64,000 nt of DNA from Caballeronia humi (lineage in GTDB: Bacteria; Pseudomonadota; Gammaproteobacteria; Burkholderiales; Burkholderiaceae). Shown in pieces: positions 1 to 8,044 of the stretch. The position numbers and the translations under genes were made by a program. The first letter of the stretch is position 1. Each line of letters begins with the position of its first letter. The stretch spans positions 58,168 to 122,167 of the forward strand of contig NZ_FCNW02000017.1 of assembly GCF_001544475.1 (NCBI RefSeq). The letters run 5' to 3'. Below the pieces are notes generated by a model. The model ran no database searches, was not told the origin of the DNA, and saw only the letters and a list, made by a program, of their open reading frames with translations.

Positions 1-500
1 ACGACCTGACTCACGTGCTCGTAGCCCGCGAGCGTCAGTTGCGCCTTGAGTTTCGCCTCGTTCAGCCGCTCGCCCTGCGTGAAGGAAAACGTGTAGGCGG
101 CCAGAAACGACGCGGGCGGCATGCGGTAGAGCGCGGTCGTCGCAGGGACGAGCAGGATGTCGCAGCGGCCTTCGCCGAGATCGTGCAGCGTCGCCAGCCG
201 TTCGGAGACGAGATCCTGATGCGGCGAAAATGTGTCGTACGGCAGCGTTTCCCAGTCGGGCAGCAGGCGCACGCGGGCGTCCGGCGCGAAGTAGGGGATC
301 TCGACAGCGAGGCGCTGTGCATCGACGGCGCTCGCGCAGAGCACCGTCAGGAGCGGAACCTCGGCGCGGTACGCGAGGTGGTAGCGCGCGATGGCGAGGG
401 CGTCCGAGGAGCCGGTGGCGCCGTCGAAGACGAAGCGCTGGCCCGCCTTGACGAGTGCGATGGGAGACGTGGACTGCGATGTAACGGCTTTTGAAGACAT
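1..500 (-). CDS. mfd: Transcription-repair coupling factor Mfd (5' part only)
   Basis: The reverse strand reads from an ATG at 500-498 without interruption to the window edge, giving about 166 N-terminal residues. The stretch LPDWETLPYDTFSPHQDLVSE is characteristic of the Mfd N-terminal UvrB-homology module, which binds UvrA. Mfd is a DNA translocase that displaces stalled RNA polymerase at lesions and recruits UvrA. The helicase and RNA-polymerase-interaction domains lie outside the window. It is divergent from ispD, 109 bp apart, a common Burkholderiaceae arrangement. The product identity is firm from the motif; only the C-terminal integrity is unknown. Confidence 0.93.
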   Translation of the reverse strand, partial: MSSKAVTSQSTSPIALVKAGQRFVFDGATGSSDALAIARYHLAYRAEVPLLTVLCASAVDAQRLAVEIPYFAPDARVRLLPDWETLPYDTFSPHQDLVSERLATLHDLGEGRCDILLVPATTALYRMPPASFLAAYTFSFTQGERLNEAKLKAQLTLAGYEHVSQV

Positions 501-560
501 AGGGTGTGCGGGGAACCGTCCGTACGCGAAAGTGCGCGGGTCCGGCGTGGTCGCGAGGGA

Positions 561-571
561 CCTATTATAAA
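561..571. promoter_or_regulatory. Candidate shared -10 region in the mfd/ispD divergent intergenic
   Basis: Positions 564-569 read TATAAT on the minus strand, and overlapping bases 566-571 read TATAAA on the plus strand. It is the only AT-rich patch in the 109 bp between mfd and ispD. No good -35 hexamer is visible at 16-18 bp for either direction, so the assignment rests on the -10 alone. Confidence 0.35.
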
Positions 572-609
572 ATCCGGGCTTCACTTTGACTTGGCAACAT
601 TTCCCACTC

Positions 610-1326
610 GTGACTTCCCGCCTGTTTGCCCTGATTCCGTGCGCCGGCACCGGCAGCCGCTCGGGCGCGCCGATGCCGAAGCAATACCAGACAGTCGGCG
701 CCCGCCCGATGCTGAGTTATACGCTTGCCGCGTTCGATGCGTGTTCCGAATTTTCGCAGACGCTCGTCGTCCTCGCTCCCGACGACAGTCATTTCGACGC
801 CCGACGCTTCGCCGGCCTGCGTTTCGCCGTCAAACGCTGCGGCGGGGCGACGCGCCAGGCGTCGGTGTACAACGGGCTGAACGCGCTCGTCGAATTTGGC
901 GCGAAAGACCACGACTGGGTGCTCGTCCACGACGCCGCGCGCCCCGGCATCACGCCGGAAATGATCCGCCAGCTCATCGGCGAACTGAAGGACGACGCGG
1001 TCGGCGGCATTCTGGCGCTGCCCGTCGCGGATACGCTGAAGCGCATCGAAGCCGAAGGCACGGCGCACGAGGAAGGGCGCATTGCGCGCACGGAATCGCG
1101 CAATGGCTTGTGGCAGGCGCAGACGCCGCAGATGTTCCGGCTTGGCATGCTGCGTGACGCGATCCAGCGCGCGCGCCAGGACGGCCACGATCTCACCGAC
1201 GAAGCGAGCGCCATCGAATGGCTCGGACACGCGCCGAGACTCGTTCAGGGGAGTCTGCGGAACTTCAAGGTCACCTATCCCGAAGATTTCGCGCTTGCGG
1301 GCGCGATGCTCGGCGCCGCGTCTTAA
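610..1326 (+). CDS. ispD: 2-C-methyl-D-erythritol 4-phosphate cytidylyltransferase IspD
   Basis: This 238-residue enzyme transfers CMP from CTP to MEP, the third step of the non-mevalonate isoprenoid pathway. The N-terminus [19 protein letters not shown] carries the nucleotide-binding glycine/arginine loop, followed by [14 protein letters not shown] and VADTLKR, typical of IspD, follow. I chose the GTG at 610 because it places the loop at the usual distance from the N-terminus; an in-frame TTG at 586 lies nearer the promoter patch and would add eight residues. ispF starts 26 bp downstream, so the two are probably one transcript. Length matches the family. Confidence 0.95.
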   Translation: MTSRLFALIPCAGTGSRSGAPMPKQYQTVGARPMLSYTLAAFDACSEFSQTLVVLAPDDSHFDARRFAGLRFAVKRCGGATRQASVYNGLNALVEFGAKDHDWVLVHDAARPGITPEMIRQLIGELKDDAVGGILALPVADTLKRIEAEGTAHEEGRIARTESRNGLWQAQTPQMFRLGMLRDAIQRARQDGHDLTDEASAIEWLGHAPRLVQGSLRNFKVTYPEDFALAGAMLGAAS

Positions 1327-1352
1327 ATCTCCACCAAAACAAGGTCTTATCG

Positions 1353-1844
1353 ATGGATTTCAGAATCGGACAGGGTTACGACGTTCACCAGCTCGTTGAA
1401 GGCCGCGCGCTCATCATCGGCGGCGTGACGATTCCTTACGAACGCGGCCTGCTCGGCCATTCAGACGCCGACGTGCTGCTGCACGCCATCACCGATGCGT
1501 TGTTCGGCGCCGCGTCGATGGGCGACATCGGCCGCCATTTCCCCGATACCGCGAAGGAATTCGCCGGCGCCGACAGCCGCATGCTGCTGCGCGAGGCGTT
1601 CAAACGCGTATCGGAGGCGGGTTTTGCGATTGCGAACGTCGATTCGACCGTGATCGCGCAGGCGCCGAAGCTTGCACCGCATATCGACGGCATGCGCGCG
1701 AACATCGCGGCCGATCTCGAATTGCCGCTCGATCGTGTGAACGTGAAGGCGAAAACCAACGAGAAGCTCGGCTATCTCGGCCGGGGCGAGGGCATCGAGG
1801 CGCAGGCGGCGGTGCTGCTGCGACGAACCTCGATCGATCACTGA
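1353..1844 (+). CDS. ispF: 2-C-methyl-D-erythritol 2,4-cyclodiphosphate synthase IspF
   Basis: A 163-residue protein that cyclises CDP-ME 2-phosphate to MEcPP with release of CMP. The metal ligands are visible as D10 and H12 in GYDVHQL and H44 in [11 protein letters not shown]. The signature HSDADV (36-41) and the C-terminal [17 protein letters not shown] complete the family pattern. The ATG at 1353 gives the standard [10 protein letters not shown] start. It lies directly after ispD and ends nine bases before a bidirectional terminator hairpin shared with the convergent ahpD. Confidence 0.97.
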   Translation: MDFRIGQGYDVHQLVEGRALIIGGVTIPYERGLLGHSDADVLLHAITDALFGAASMGDIGRHFPDTAKEFAGADSRMLLREAFKRVSEAGFAIANVDSTVIAQAPKLAPHIDGMRANIAADLELPLDRVNVKAKTNEKLGYLGRGEGIEAQAAVLLRRTSIDH

Positions 1845-1850
1845 AAACAC

Positions 1851-1878
1851 AAACGCCACGTCAAAAACGTGGCGTTTT
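1851..1878. terminator. Bidirectional intrinsic terminator between ispF and ahpD
   Basis: Left arm 1851-1861 (AAACGCCACGT) pairs perfectly with 1867-1877, leaving a 5-nt loop. A-rich bases precede it and a T-run follows it, so it can end transcripts from either side of this convergent pair. Confidence 0.85.
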
Positions 1879-1901
1879 GCTTTACCGAGGGCGAAAGGCG
1901 C

Positions 1902-2426
1902 TTATTTCCCTTCAGCTTCGATCGCGAGCGCAGCGGCATTGATGACCGCCGCGATACGCCCGACGTCGCGCAATTGTGTCGTGCTCATGCCTTCCGCGAC
2001 GAGGTTTTCGTAGTGCGACTTCACGCAGAAGTGGCACTTGCCGATGATCGACGCTGCGAGCGCGTACATCTCAAACCGCCGCTTGTCGACGCCGCCGTGC
2101 GACGCATACGCGTTCATGCGCAGGCCGGCCGGCTGGGTCTTGAGGTCGGCGTTATCGGCCATCTCCAGATACGGATACCACACGTTGTTCATGCCCATGA
2201 GCGCGGCGGCGGTCAGCGCGGCGTTCGTTTCTTCCGGCGACAGCACGCCCGCCGAGCGGATCGTCGTGACGATCTTCGTCGCCTTCGCGGCATAGGCCGC
2301 GGCGAGCGCGACGCCGACCGCGTCAGTACCCTGAAGCGACGAGCGCGCGATCGTGCCATCGACATTCAGGCGGATGTCTTTTGCGTAATCAGGAATGAGT
2401 TCTTTAATCGAAGACAGGAATTCCAT
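1902..2426 (-). CDS. ahpD: Alkyl hydroperoxide reductase AhpD (carboxymuconolactone-decarboxylase fold)
   Basis: A 174-residue disulfide reductase that regenerates AhpC, in the mycobacterial system using electrons from dihydrolipoamide. The catalytic motif is KCHFCVKSHYE, with C131, C134 and H138 at nearly the same positions as in Mycobacterium tuberculosis AhpD. The start ATG at 2426 is preceded by a good AGGAG. It lies downstream of ahpC on the same strand, with an intrinsic hairpin between them (2452-2494). The pairing with a C-terminal-CPC-type AhpC supports the assignment over a generic CMD-family protein. Confidence 0.94.
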   Translation of the reverse strand: MEFLSSIKELIPDYAKDIRLNVDGTIARSSLQGTDAVGVALAAAYAAKATKIVTTIRSAGVLSPEETNAALTAAALMGMNNVWYPYLEMADNADLKTQPAGLRMNAYASHGGVDKRRFEMYALAASIIGKCHFCVKSHYENLVAEGMSTTQLRDVGRIAAVINAAALAIEAEGK

Positions 2427-2451
2427 TGATTTCTCCTATTCGAATGCCGAT

Positions 2452-2494
2452 AAAAAAGCCCGCCGGCTCAAGTGAACATCAAGCATAGCGGGCT
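2452..2494 (-). terminator. Intercistronic intrinsic terminator or attenuator between ahpC and ahpD
   Basis: Read on the minus strand, AGCCCGC (2494-2488) pairs with GCGGGCT (2463-2457) and is followed by a run of six T. It sits after the ahpC stop and before the ahpD ribosome binding site, so it would reduce ahpD expression relative to ahpC. Confidence 0.65.
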
Positions 2495-2531
2495 CTGGCG
2501 TTCAGCCATCGCGGATGGCTGCGCGGCGCTC

Positions 2532-3080
2532 TTACAGCGTCGAGCCGCCGACAGCGCGGTTGCACGGGCAGAGTTCGTCCGTTTGCAGGCCGTCAAGAAT
2601 ACGCAGCACTTCTTCCGGGTTACGGCCGACGTTCAGGTTGTTCACCGAAACGTGCTGAATGACGTTGTCCGGATCGACGATGAACGTAGCGCGCAGCGCA
2701 ACGCCGGCTTCCTTGTCGCGCACGCCGAGCTGGTCGATGAGTTCACCCTTCACGTCGCCGAATGCGTAGTGGTTGAGCTTGCTCAGGTCCTTGTGCTCAC
2801 GGCGCCATGCGAGCTTGACGAACTCGTTGTCGACGCTGCCGCCGAGCAAAACCGCGTCGCGGTCAGCGAAGTCGTTTGCCAGCTTGCCGAACTCGACGAT
2901 TTCCGTCGGGCACACAAAGGTGAAGTCCTTCGGGTAGAAATAGATGATCTTCCACTTGCCCGGGAACGATTGCTCAGTCACTTCTTCGAACGCCGACTGG
3001 CCGTTTTCTTCGTGATGGTTGAAACCCGGCTTTGCAGCGGTAACGGTAAACGCTTCGACTTTATCGCCCACGGTCTTCAT
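2532..3080 (-). CDS. ahpC: Peroxiredoxin AhpC
   Basis: A 182-residue typical 2-Cys peroxiredoxin that reduces hydrogen peroxide and organic peroxides. The peroxidatic cysteine is C57 in DFTFVCPTEI. The C-terminus ends ELCPCNRAVGG, giving a CxC resolving pair (C171, C173), as in AhpD-dependent enzymes rather than AhpF-dependent ones. Start: the ATG at 3080 has AGGAG upstream; an in-frame ATG 12 codons earlier lacks family support. The promoter region contains an AT-rich palindrome that may bind a LysR-type regulator such as OxyR. Transcription continues toward ahpD through an attenuator-like hairpin. Confidence 0.95.
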   Translation of the reverse strand: MKTVGDKVEAFTVTAAKPGFNHHEENGQSAFEEVTEQSFPGKWKIIYFYPKDFTFVCPTEIVEFGKLANDFADRDAVLLGGSVDNEFVKLAWRREHKDLSKLNHYAFGDVKGELIDQLGVRDKEAGVALRATFIVDPDNVIQHVSVNNLNVGRNPEEVLRILDGLQTDELCPCNRAVGGSTL

Positions 3081-3207
3081 ATGACTACTCCTGTATTCGT
3101 TGGAAGGACAAATCAAACTGACAGATCATCAAGCTAACAGATCGCCGTAACGCCGGCATGACAGCCGCTTTTGCAGCGAGCGCTTCCGGCATCAAACGAC
3201 CTTCATC

Positions 3208-3245
3208 ATAACTCTATTAAGTTATATTTTCAATAGATTATAACT
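3208..3245. promoter_or_regulatory. AT-rich palindromic operator candidate upstream of ahpC
   Basis: ATAACT (3208-3213) and AGTTAT (3220-3225) form a perfect 6-6-6 inverted repeat, and another ATAACT lies at 3240-3245. The stretch is far more AT-rich than its surroundings and lies 128-165 bp upstream of the ahpC start. A LysR-family site (OxyR is the obvious candidate for ahpC) is an inference; the spacing does not match the four-box OxyR consensus exactly. Confidence 0.4.
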
Positions 3246-3302
3246 AACACTACGGATAGTTTTTCCCGAAGAGTCCAATAGTTTTTGCCGCCGATTGGTG
3301 CA

Positions 3303-4673
3303 TCAGTCGCGCTGGCTGTCGAACTTCGGGACCTTGACGACGGGGAAATCGATCGTCACTTCGAATCCCGGGCCGGGTACGCGATTGCGCAGGCGCAGCG
3401 TCCCGCGCTGACGCGTCACGAGCCGCTGCACGATCGCCATGCCGAGGCCGGTGCCGTTCGCCTGCGTGCGCGCCGTGTCGACGCGATAGAACGGCCGCGT
3501 GATCAGCGCGATCTGGTCGTCGGGGATACCGCAGCCTTCGTCCGTCACCGTCAGCTCGACGCGGCCGTGCGTCACGTGCGTTTCGAGCGTGATGCGCGCG
3601 ATGTCGTCGTATTCGCTGCGGCCGTACTTGCGCGCGTTTTCGAGCAGATTGCCGACGACGCGCCGCGCATCTGTCGGATCGCCTTCGATCATCGCGCCTT
3701 GCGCCAGCTCCGTCCGCATCACGACGCCTTCGTCCGCATGAAAGCGCGCGGCGAGTTCGCCAGCGATCATCGACAGATCGACGGTTTCGGGCATGCGCTG
3801 CATCGGCCGGGCGTAGTCGAGGAAGCGGCCGATGATCATGTCCATCTGCTCGATATCGTCGATCATCGCGAGCTTGGTCGTTTCGTCCGACGGGCTCATC
3901 TCCGTTTCGAGCCGCAAGCGCGCGAGCGGCGTGCGCAGATCGTGCGAAATGCCGGCGAGCATCAACGCGCGGTCCGCTTCGAGCTGTTCGAGGTCCTGCA
4001 CCATCTGGTTGAAACTTCGATTGGTTTCGGCCGCGACGCCCATCCCGCGCTCGGGCAGCGGATCGGGCGCCTGTCCCGAGCCGACCTTGCGCGCGGCGAG
4101 GGCGAGCCGTGCGAACGGCCGGTTCACGAGGCTCGTGATGAACGCCGCGCCGAACAGCGACAGCGCGAGCGCGAACACGCCCCAGCCGGCCCACTGCAGG
4201 CCAGTGACGGTGTCGAGCTGATCGCGATCGAGGGCGACCCAGTAATCGTCGTCGTCGATCTTGAAGCTGATCCACACGCCGGGGATATCGTTCACCGATT
4301 GCGCGATGATCGTTTCGTTGCCGAGACGCCCGCGCACGTCGCGCTCGATCAGCCGGTTGAGCGACTCGTCGGGCTGGAGGCGATATTTATCGGTGGTCTC
4401 GCGCGGATACACGCGCACGCCTTCATTGCTCTCCAGGTCCTGCAGCAATGCGCGGCGCAGATCGGGATCGGAATAAAGGAGGGCGGTGCGGGTGAGTTTG
4501 ACGACCGCGACAAGCTGCAGCGCCACGCGCTGCGCGCGCGGCTCCCGTTCGATCACTCGAAAGCTCTGGAACCATGCGGCGAGGCTGACCGCGATCAAGA
4601 GCGCGATCAGCGCAAAAGTCCGCCAGAACAGGCCGCCGAACGCGAGCGTCAGTAGCCGCCTGTCGATGCGCAT
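3303..4673 (-). CDS. EnvZ/RisS-like membrane sensor histidine kinase
   Basis: A 456-residue kinase with two membrane segments at about 16-36 and 161-183, so a periplasmic sensor region of about 125 residues. A HAMP linker follows (NRPFARLALAARKVGSG). The phospho-acceptor is H244 in the H-box GISHDLRTPLARL, followed by the N box NLLENARKYG, the G1 box VTDEGCGIP and the G2 box NGTGLGMAIV. It lies 52 bp downstream of an OmpR-type regulator, which it presumably phosphorylates. By analogy with EnvZ-OmpR and Bordetella RisS-RisA it may sense osmotic or envelope signals; the signal cannot be read from sequence. Confidence 0.88.
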   Translation of the reverse strand: MRIDRRLLTLAFGGLFWRTFALIALLIAVSLAAWFQSFRVIEREPRAQRVALQLVAVVKLTRTALLYSDPDLRRALLQDLESNEGVRVYPRETTDKYRLQPDESLNRLIERDVRGRLGNETIIAQSVNDIPGVWISFKIDDDDYWVALDRDQLDTVTGLQWAGWGVFALALSLFGAAFITSLVNRPFARLALAARKVGSGQAPDPLPERGMGVAAETNRSFNQMVQDLEQLEADRALMLAGISHDLRTPLARLRLETEMSPSDETTKLAMIDDIEQMDMIIGRFLDYARPMQRMPETVDLSMIAGELAARFHADEGVVMRTELAQGAMIEGDPTDARRVVGNLLENARKYGRSEYDDIARITLETHVTHGRVELTVTDEGCGIPDDQIALITRPFYRVDTARTQANGTGLGMAIVQRLVTRQRGTLRLRNRVPGPGFEVTIDFPVVKVPKFDSQRD

Positions 4674-4725
4674 GGGTCTTTCGGGTCCTGCTCGGATGAG
4701 GGCGGGAAGCCTGGTTCGGGACGCC

Positions 4726-5451
4726 TCACGCGGCGCCGTCGGGGATGAAGACGTATCCCAGGCCCCACACGGTCTGGATGAAGCGCGGGCTGCTCGGGTC
4801 CGGCTCGATCAGCTTGCGCAGTCGAGAAATCTGCACGTCGAGACTGCGGTCGAACACTTCGTATTCGCGGCCGCGTGCGAGTTCCATCAGCTTTTCGCGC
4901 GAGAGCGGCTGACGCGGATGGCGGGCGAACACCTTCAGCACCGAAAATTCACCGGTGGTCAGCGGAATTTCCTGACTGTTCTTCGTGAGCGTGCGCGTGG
5001 CGAGGTTCAACGCGAACTCGCCGAACTCGAACACTTCGGTAGTTTCGGACGGCGCGCCCGGCAGTTCGGACGGCGATTGGCGGCGCAGCACCGCGTGAAT
5101 GCGCGCGACGAGTTCGCGCGGATTGAACGGTTTCGGCAGATAGTCGTCTGCGCCCATTTCCAGACCGACGATGCGATCGACGTCCTCGCCTTTCGCCGTG
5201 AGCATGATGATCGGCGTGCGGTCGTTGCTGCCGCGCAGACGCCGGCAGATCGACAAGCCGTCTTCCCCGGGAAGCATGAGGTCGAGCACGAGGAGGTCGA
5301 AGCGCTCACGCACCCAGAGCTTGTTCATCGCCGGCGCGTTTTCCGCGACGTAGACGTTGAAGCCCTGTTCGCCGAGATAGCGGCGAAGGAGGTCGCGCAG
5401 ACGCGGATCGTCGTCGACTACGAGTATTTTTGAAGGATTTTTGGTTTCCAT
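4726..5451 (-). CDS. ompR: OmpR-family response regulator
   Basis: A 241-residue two-component regulator. The receiver domain (about 8-120) shows the acidic pocket DDD at 13-15, phospho-acceptor D57 in LVLDLMLP and K107 in YLPKPFNP. The C-terminal winged helix (about 140-238) includes REYEVFDRSLDVQISRLRKLIEPD and ends VWGLGYVFIPDG. The ATG at 5451 gives the usual METKNPSKILVVDDD; ATGs at 5460 and 5496 are alternatives without strong ribosome binding sites. It is transcribed ahead of the kinase gene. Three GTAAC boxes lie just upstream and may be an autoregulatory site. Confidence 0.93.
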   Translation of the reverse strand: METKNPSKILVVDDDPRLRDLLRRYLGEQGFNVYVAENAPAMNKLWVRERFDLLVLDLMLPGEDGLSICRRLRGSNDRTPIIMLTAKGEDVDRIVGLEMGADDYLPKPFNPRELVARIHAVLRRQSPSELPGAPSETTEVFEFGEFALNLATRTLTKNSQEIPLTTGEFSVLKVFARHPRQPLSREKLMELARGREYEVFDRSLDVQISRLRKLIEPDPSSPRFIQTVWGLGYVFIPDGAA

Positions 5452-5487
5452 GAGCGGCATCTTAGCGCGATTAGAAAGGGGTCGAGT

Positions 5488-5520
5488 TTGTAACAATTCC
5501 AGTGTAACAGTTGGTTACAA
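5488..5520. promoter_or_regulatory. GTAAC-box array upstream of the OmpR-type regulator
   Basis: TTGTAAC (5488-5494) and GTTACAA (5514-5520) form an inverted repeat. A middle box TGTAAC (5503-5508) pairs with GTTACA (5514-5519) across a 5-bp spacer. GTAACA-type boxes resemble half-sites recognised by OmpR in enterobacteria. The position, 37-69 bp upstream of the regulator start, suggests autoregulation, which is an inference. Confidence 0.45.
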
Positions 5521-5700
5521 AATTTACGGAGGCCGTGGCACGCCGTAAAGCTTCTGTGCGTACACTCCTTTACCTAAGCCCGTCATTCGGTAGATACTTC
5601 ATTAGACCAACGCTTGGCGTCTGCACCGTAAACACTGGCTGTGCGTGCAGCGCTGAAGAGAAATGAGACTGTCCGGTTGTCGAGCAACGAAGGGAACAAT

Positions 5701-6096
5701 ATGAAGGGAGCGCGTCAGCGCGGACCTGTGCGCCCCGAGCGCATTTTCAAGAAGACGCTACTCGCTAGCGCGCTTTACGCCGTACTGACCACATCTCCCG
5801 TCTTCGCACAGTCGTCGTGGCCTTCGAGCCGCGATCCGGCTGCGTTTGACCGTCCCGTGAACACGTTGTCCAATCGCTTCGACGGGCGCATCGTCCGGGC
5901 GCAGCAGCGCACCGGCAAGAACCAGGCTGGCAATCACGATTCGAACGCGAACAAGCCGCCGACCATCCAGCAGATTCAGAGCCAGCAGAACGATCCGCCC
6001 GCGCGGCCGCCTCGTCATGCCGTCATGACCGCCGATGAGCGCCGGCTTCTGCGACAGCACATCGAGGAAGCGGTGCGCGATCTGTACAAGCGTTGA
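5701..6096 (+). CDS. Small secreted Gln/Asn/Pro-rich protein of unknown function
   Basis: 131 residues. The first 36 or so form a Sec signal peptide: a basic start, then LLASALYAVLTTSPVFAQS with a plausible AxA-like cleavage after VFA. The mature part is polar and low in complexity (QQRTGKNQAGNHDSNANKPPTIQQIQSQQN), followed by a charged C-terminal helix (MTADERRLLRQHIEEAVRDLY). No domain is recognised. Start: the ATG at 5701 has GAAGGGA upstream; a GTG at 5641 is in frame but would bury the signal peptide. The DUF1501 gene begins 19 bp after its stop, so the two are probably cotranscribed. Confidence 0.7.
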   Translation: MKGARQRGPVRPERIFKKTLLASALYAVLTTSPVFAQSSWPSSRDPAAFDRPVNTLSNRFDGRIVRAQQRTGKNQAGNHDSNANKPPTIQQIQSQQNDPPARPPRHAVMTADERRLLRQHIEEAVRDLYKR

Positions 6097-6115
6097 GCTT
6101 GCGACGCGTTTCGCG

Positions 6116-7120
6116 ATGAACCGACGCCAGTTCCTGTCCACGAGTGGCGCGCTGCTCTGTCTGCCCGGCGTGGGTTTCGCTGCGACGAAGTCAGGCGGCG
6201 CACCGAAGACGCTGATCCTCGTCGAACTGAAGGGCGGCAACGACGGCCTGAACACGGTCGTCCCGTTCTCCGATCCCGCTTATCGCGCGCTGCGTCCGAC
6301 GATCGGTATCGCGCGCGATAAGGTACTGCAACTCGACGAGCGCACCGGCCTTCATCCCGCGACCGCGCCCCTCTTGCCGCTCTGGCGCGACGGTGAACTG
6401 GCGGTGGTGCAGGGCGTTGGCTATGCGCAACCGAACCTGTCGCATTTCCGCTCGATGGAGATCTGGGACACCGCGTCGCGCTCCGATCAATACCTGCGCG
6501 ACGGCTGGCTAGCGCGTGCGCTCGGCCGCGCGCGCAATGCCGATGCGGTCGCGATCGGCAGCTTTGAAGCGGGGCCGTTTGCGAGTGCATCAGGGTCGCG
6601 GTTCGTCGATAGCCTGGCGGTCAAGACTTCAGGCGCGTTCGAAGCATCGATCAACCATCTCGCGAATAATCCCTTGCGGCGCGAGCTCACCGTCCTGCGT
6701 CTCACGCTCAACGGCTTCGATACGCATCAGAACCAGCCGGCGCGGCACGCGGCGTTGCTGGCGGAACTATCGGAGGGGTTCGTAACGATGCGTCGCGCGC
6801 TCACCGAACTCGGACGCTGGGACGAGACACTTGTCGTGACCTATTCGGAGTTCGGCCGGCGCGCCCGCGAGAATCAGTCGGGCGGCACGGAGCATGGCAC
6901 TGCGGCCCCGCTTTTCGTAGCGGGTGGCCGCGTGCGCGGTGGCCTCTATGGCGCGCCGCCTAAGCTTGCGCGCCTGGACGGCAACGGCAATCTGCCGATA
7001 GCCGTCGATTTCCGGCAGATCTACGCGACCGTGCTGGGATCGTGGCTCGATCTCGATGCCGCGTCCATCCTGCAGCAACGCTTCGATCCCTTGCCGCTCA
7101 TCAACGCGTACGCCACGTGA
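6116..7120 (+). CDS. DUF1501 family exported protein
   Basis: 334 residues. It begins with a twin-arginine-like signal, MNRRQFLSTSGALLCLPGVGFA, suggesting Tat export. Family hallmarks are visible: LVELKGGNDGLNTVVP near the start, NGFDTHQNQ in the middle, and YSEFGRR, GTEHG and DFRQIYATVLGSWL toward the end. DUF1501 proteins belong to the alkaline-phosphatase/sulfatase-like fold, but their substrate is unknown. It is shorter than many members (about 380-400 residues), with the region before GFDTH appearing compact. DUF1501 genes often neighbour DUF1800; here the partner is a small secreted protein. The 3' end overlaps the convergent next gene by 20 bp. Confidence 0.88.
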   Translation: MNRRQFLSTSGALLCLPGVGFAATKSGGAPKTLILVELKGGNDGLNTVVPFSDPAYRALRPTIGIARDKVLQLDERTGLHPATAPLLPLWRDGELAVVQGVGYAQPNLSHFRSMEIWDTASRSDQYLRDGWLARALGRARNADAVAIGSFEAGPFASASGSRFVDSLAVKTSGAFEASINHLANNPLRRELTVLRLTLNGFDTHQNQPARHAALLAELSEGFVTMRRALTELGRWDETLVVTYSEFGRRARENQSGGTEHGTAAPLFVAGGRVRGGLYGAPPKLARLDGNGNLPIAVDFRQIYATVLGSWLDLDAASILQQRFDPLPLINAYAT

Positions 7121-7937
7121 TCCACAACTTGCGGATCGGCGTGAGCGCGATGCGCTGATGCAACACCTGAAACTTCTCGCGCTCGATCTCGTCGAGCGAT
7201 GCCAGCGCCAGCGCCGCTTGCGCGCGCAAGAGCCGCTGTCCGGCGCGCTCATCGGACGGGATCGCGGCGAGCGCGTCGTTCAGCGCTTTCCTCGTCTGTT
7301 CGACCTGAAAGCGCATCAGTGCGGTGAAACCATCGCTGTATCTGCGGTTGATCAGGTCGGCGGCCGTAACGTTGAAGCGCTGCAACTCATCGATCGGGAT
7401 GTAGATGCGCCCGTGTCGCGCGTCGTCGCCGAGTTCCAGCAGGCGCTCCGCCAGCATCAGCGCCGAGCCGAGCGGCGCGGCCCACTTCGCGGCCTGCTCG
7501 GGCGAACGCGCCGTGATGCGCGCCGCCGCTACGGCGAACGCGCCGCCCGTCTGATCGAGATAGCGCCGCAGACCCGGCCAGTCGAGATAGCGCGCCTGAT
7601 CGAGGTCCATGCCGAAGCCGTCGACGAGCGTATCGAGTGAAGCCCGCAGCGGTTCATCGAGCGCGTTTTTTTTAGCCGAATGCGCCTGTAACGCCTTCGT
7701 CACCGGATGCGACGGCTCGCCGTTGAAAAGACTCGCCAGCTCCTTTTGCCACCACGCGTGCTTCGTGCGCCCGATGGTCGGATCGCTCGTTTGCTTGACG
7801 GTCTCTTCCAGCTCGCGTCGCAGCGCGAAGAGCGCGGTCAGGAGCGGCTGGCTCGCGGCCGGCGCTCGGCGCAGCGCGTAGTAGGTGCTGGAGCCATCGG
7901 GGGCGGCCTTTTGCTGGCAGTAGTCGTCGGAATTCAC
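7101..7937 (-). CDS. Squalene/phytoene synthase-family protein with degraded first Asp motif (NDUFAF6-like)
   Basis: 278 residues from a GTG at 7937, giving MNSDDYCQQKAAPDGSSTYY. An in-frame ATG at 8000 lies inside the tRNA-Leu terminator hairpin, so I reject it. The fold is that of trans-isoprenyl synthases: YYALR near the start and LGDDARHGRIYIP in the second motif. Where active enzymes have CR-x-VDD-x-xD, this protein reads LRRELEETV, so the first Mg-diphosphate motif is lost; the second reads ELGDDA instead of DVGEDA. That pattern is known in the NDUFAF6/complex-I-assembly-like branch. A catalytic role in hopanoid or carotenoid synthesis is therefore doubtful. No hpn genes are nearby. Confidence 0.75.
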   Translation of the reverse strand: MNSDDYCQQKAAPDGSSTYYALRRAPAASQPLLTALFALRRELEETVKQTSDPTIGRTKHAWWQKELASLFNGEPSHPVTKALQAHSAKKNALDEPLRASLDTLVDGFGMDLDQARYLDWPGLRRYLDQTGGAFAVAAARITARSPEQAAKWAAPLGSALMLAERLLELGDDARHGRIYIPIDELQRFNVTAADLINRRYSDGFTALMRFQVEQTRKALNDALAAIPSDERAGQRLLRAQAALALASLDEIEREKFQVLHQRIALTPIRKLWITWRTR

Positions 7938-7986
7938 TGGGGTCTGCGTGAGGCGCGTCTTGTGATCGTAAGAAACTGCGGCGTAA

Positions 7987-8022
7987 GTAAAAAAAGCCAT
8001 TGAACGTCAATGGCTTTTTTCT
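7987..8022 (-). terminator. Terminator of tRNA-Leu
   Basis: An AAAAAAGCCATTGA/TCAATGGCTTTTTT hairpin with a very short loop lies immediately 3' of the tRNA-Leu gene. T-runs on both strands make it an intrinsic terminator. It overlaps the apparent longer 5' end of the synthase-family gene. Confidence 0.8.
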
Positions 8023-8044
8023 GCTGCATCTACAACGTGGGTGA

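Noticed and set aside
7938..8000. Longer start of the synthase-family gene at an ATG at 8000
   Set aside because: That ATG lies within the stem of the tRNA-Leu terminator. The GTG at 7937 gives a more plausible N-terminus.
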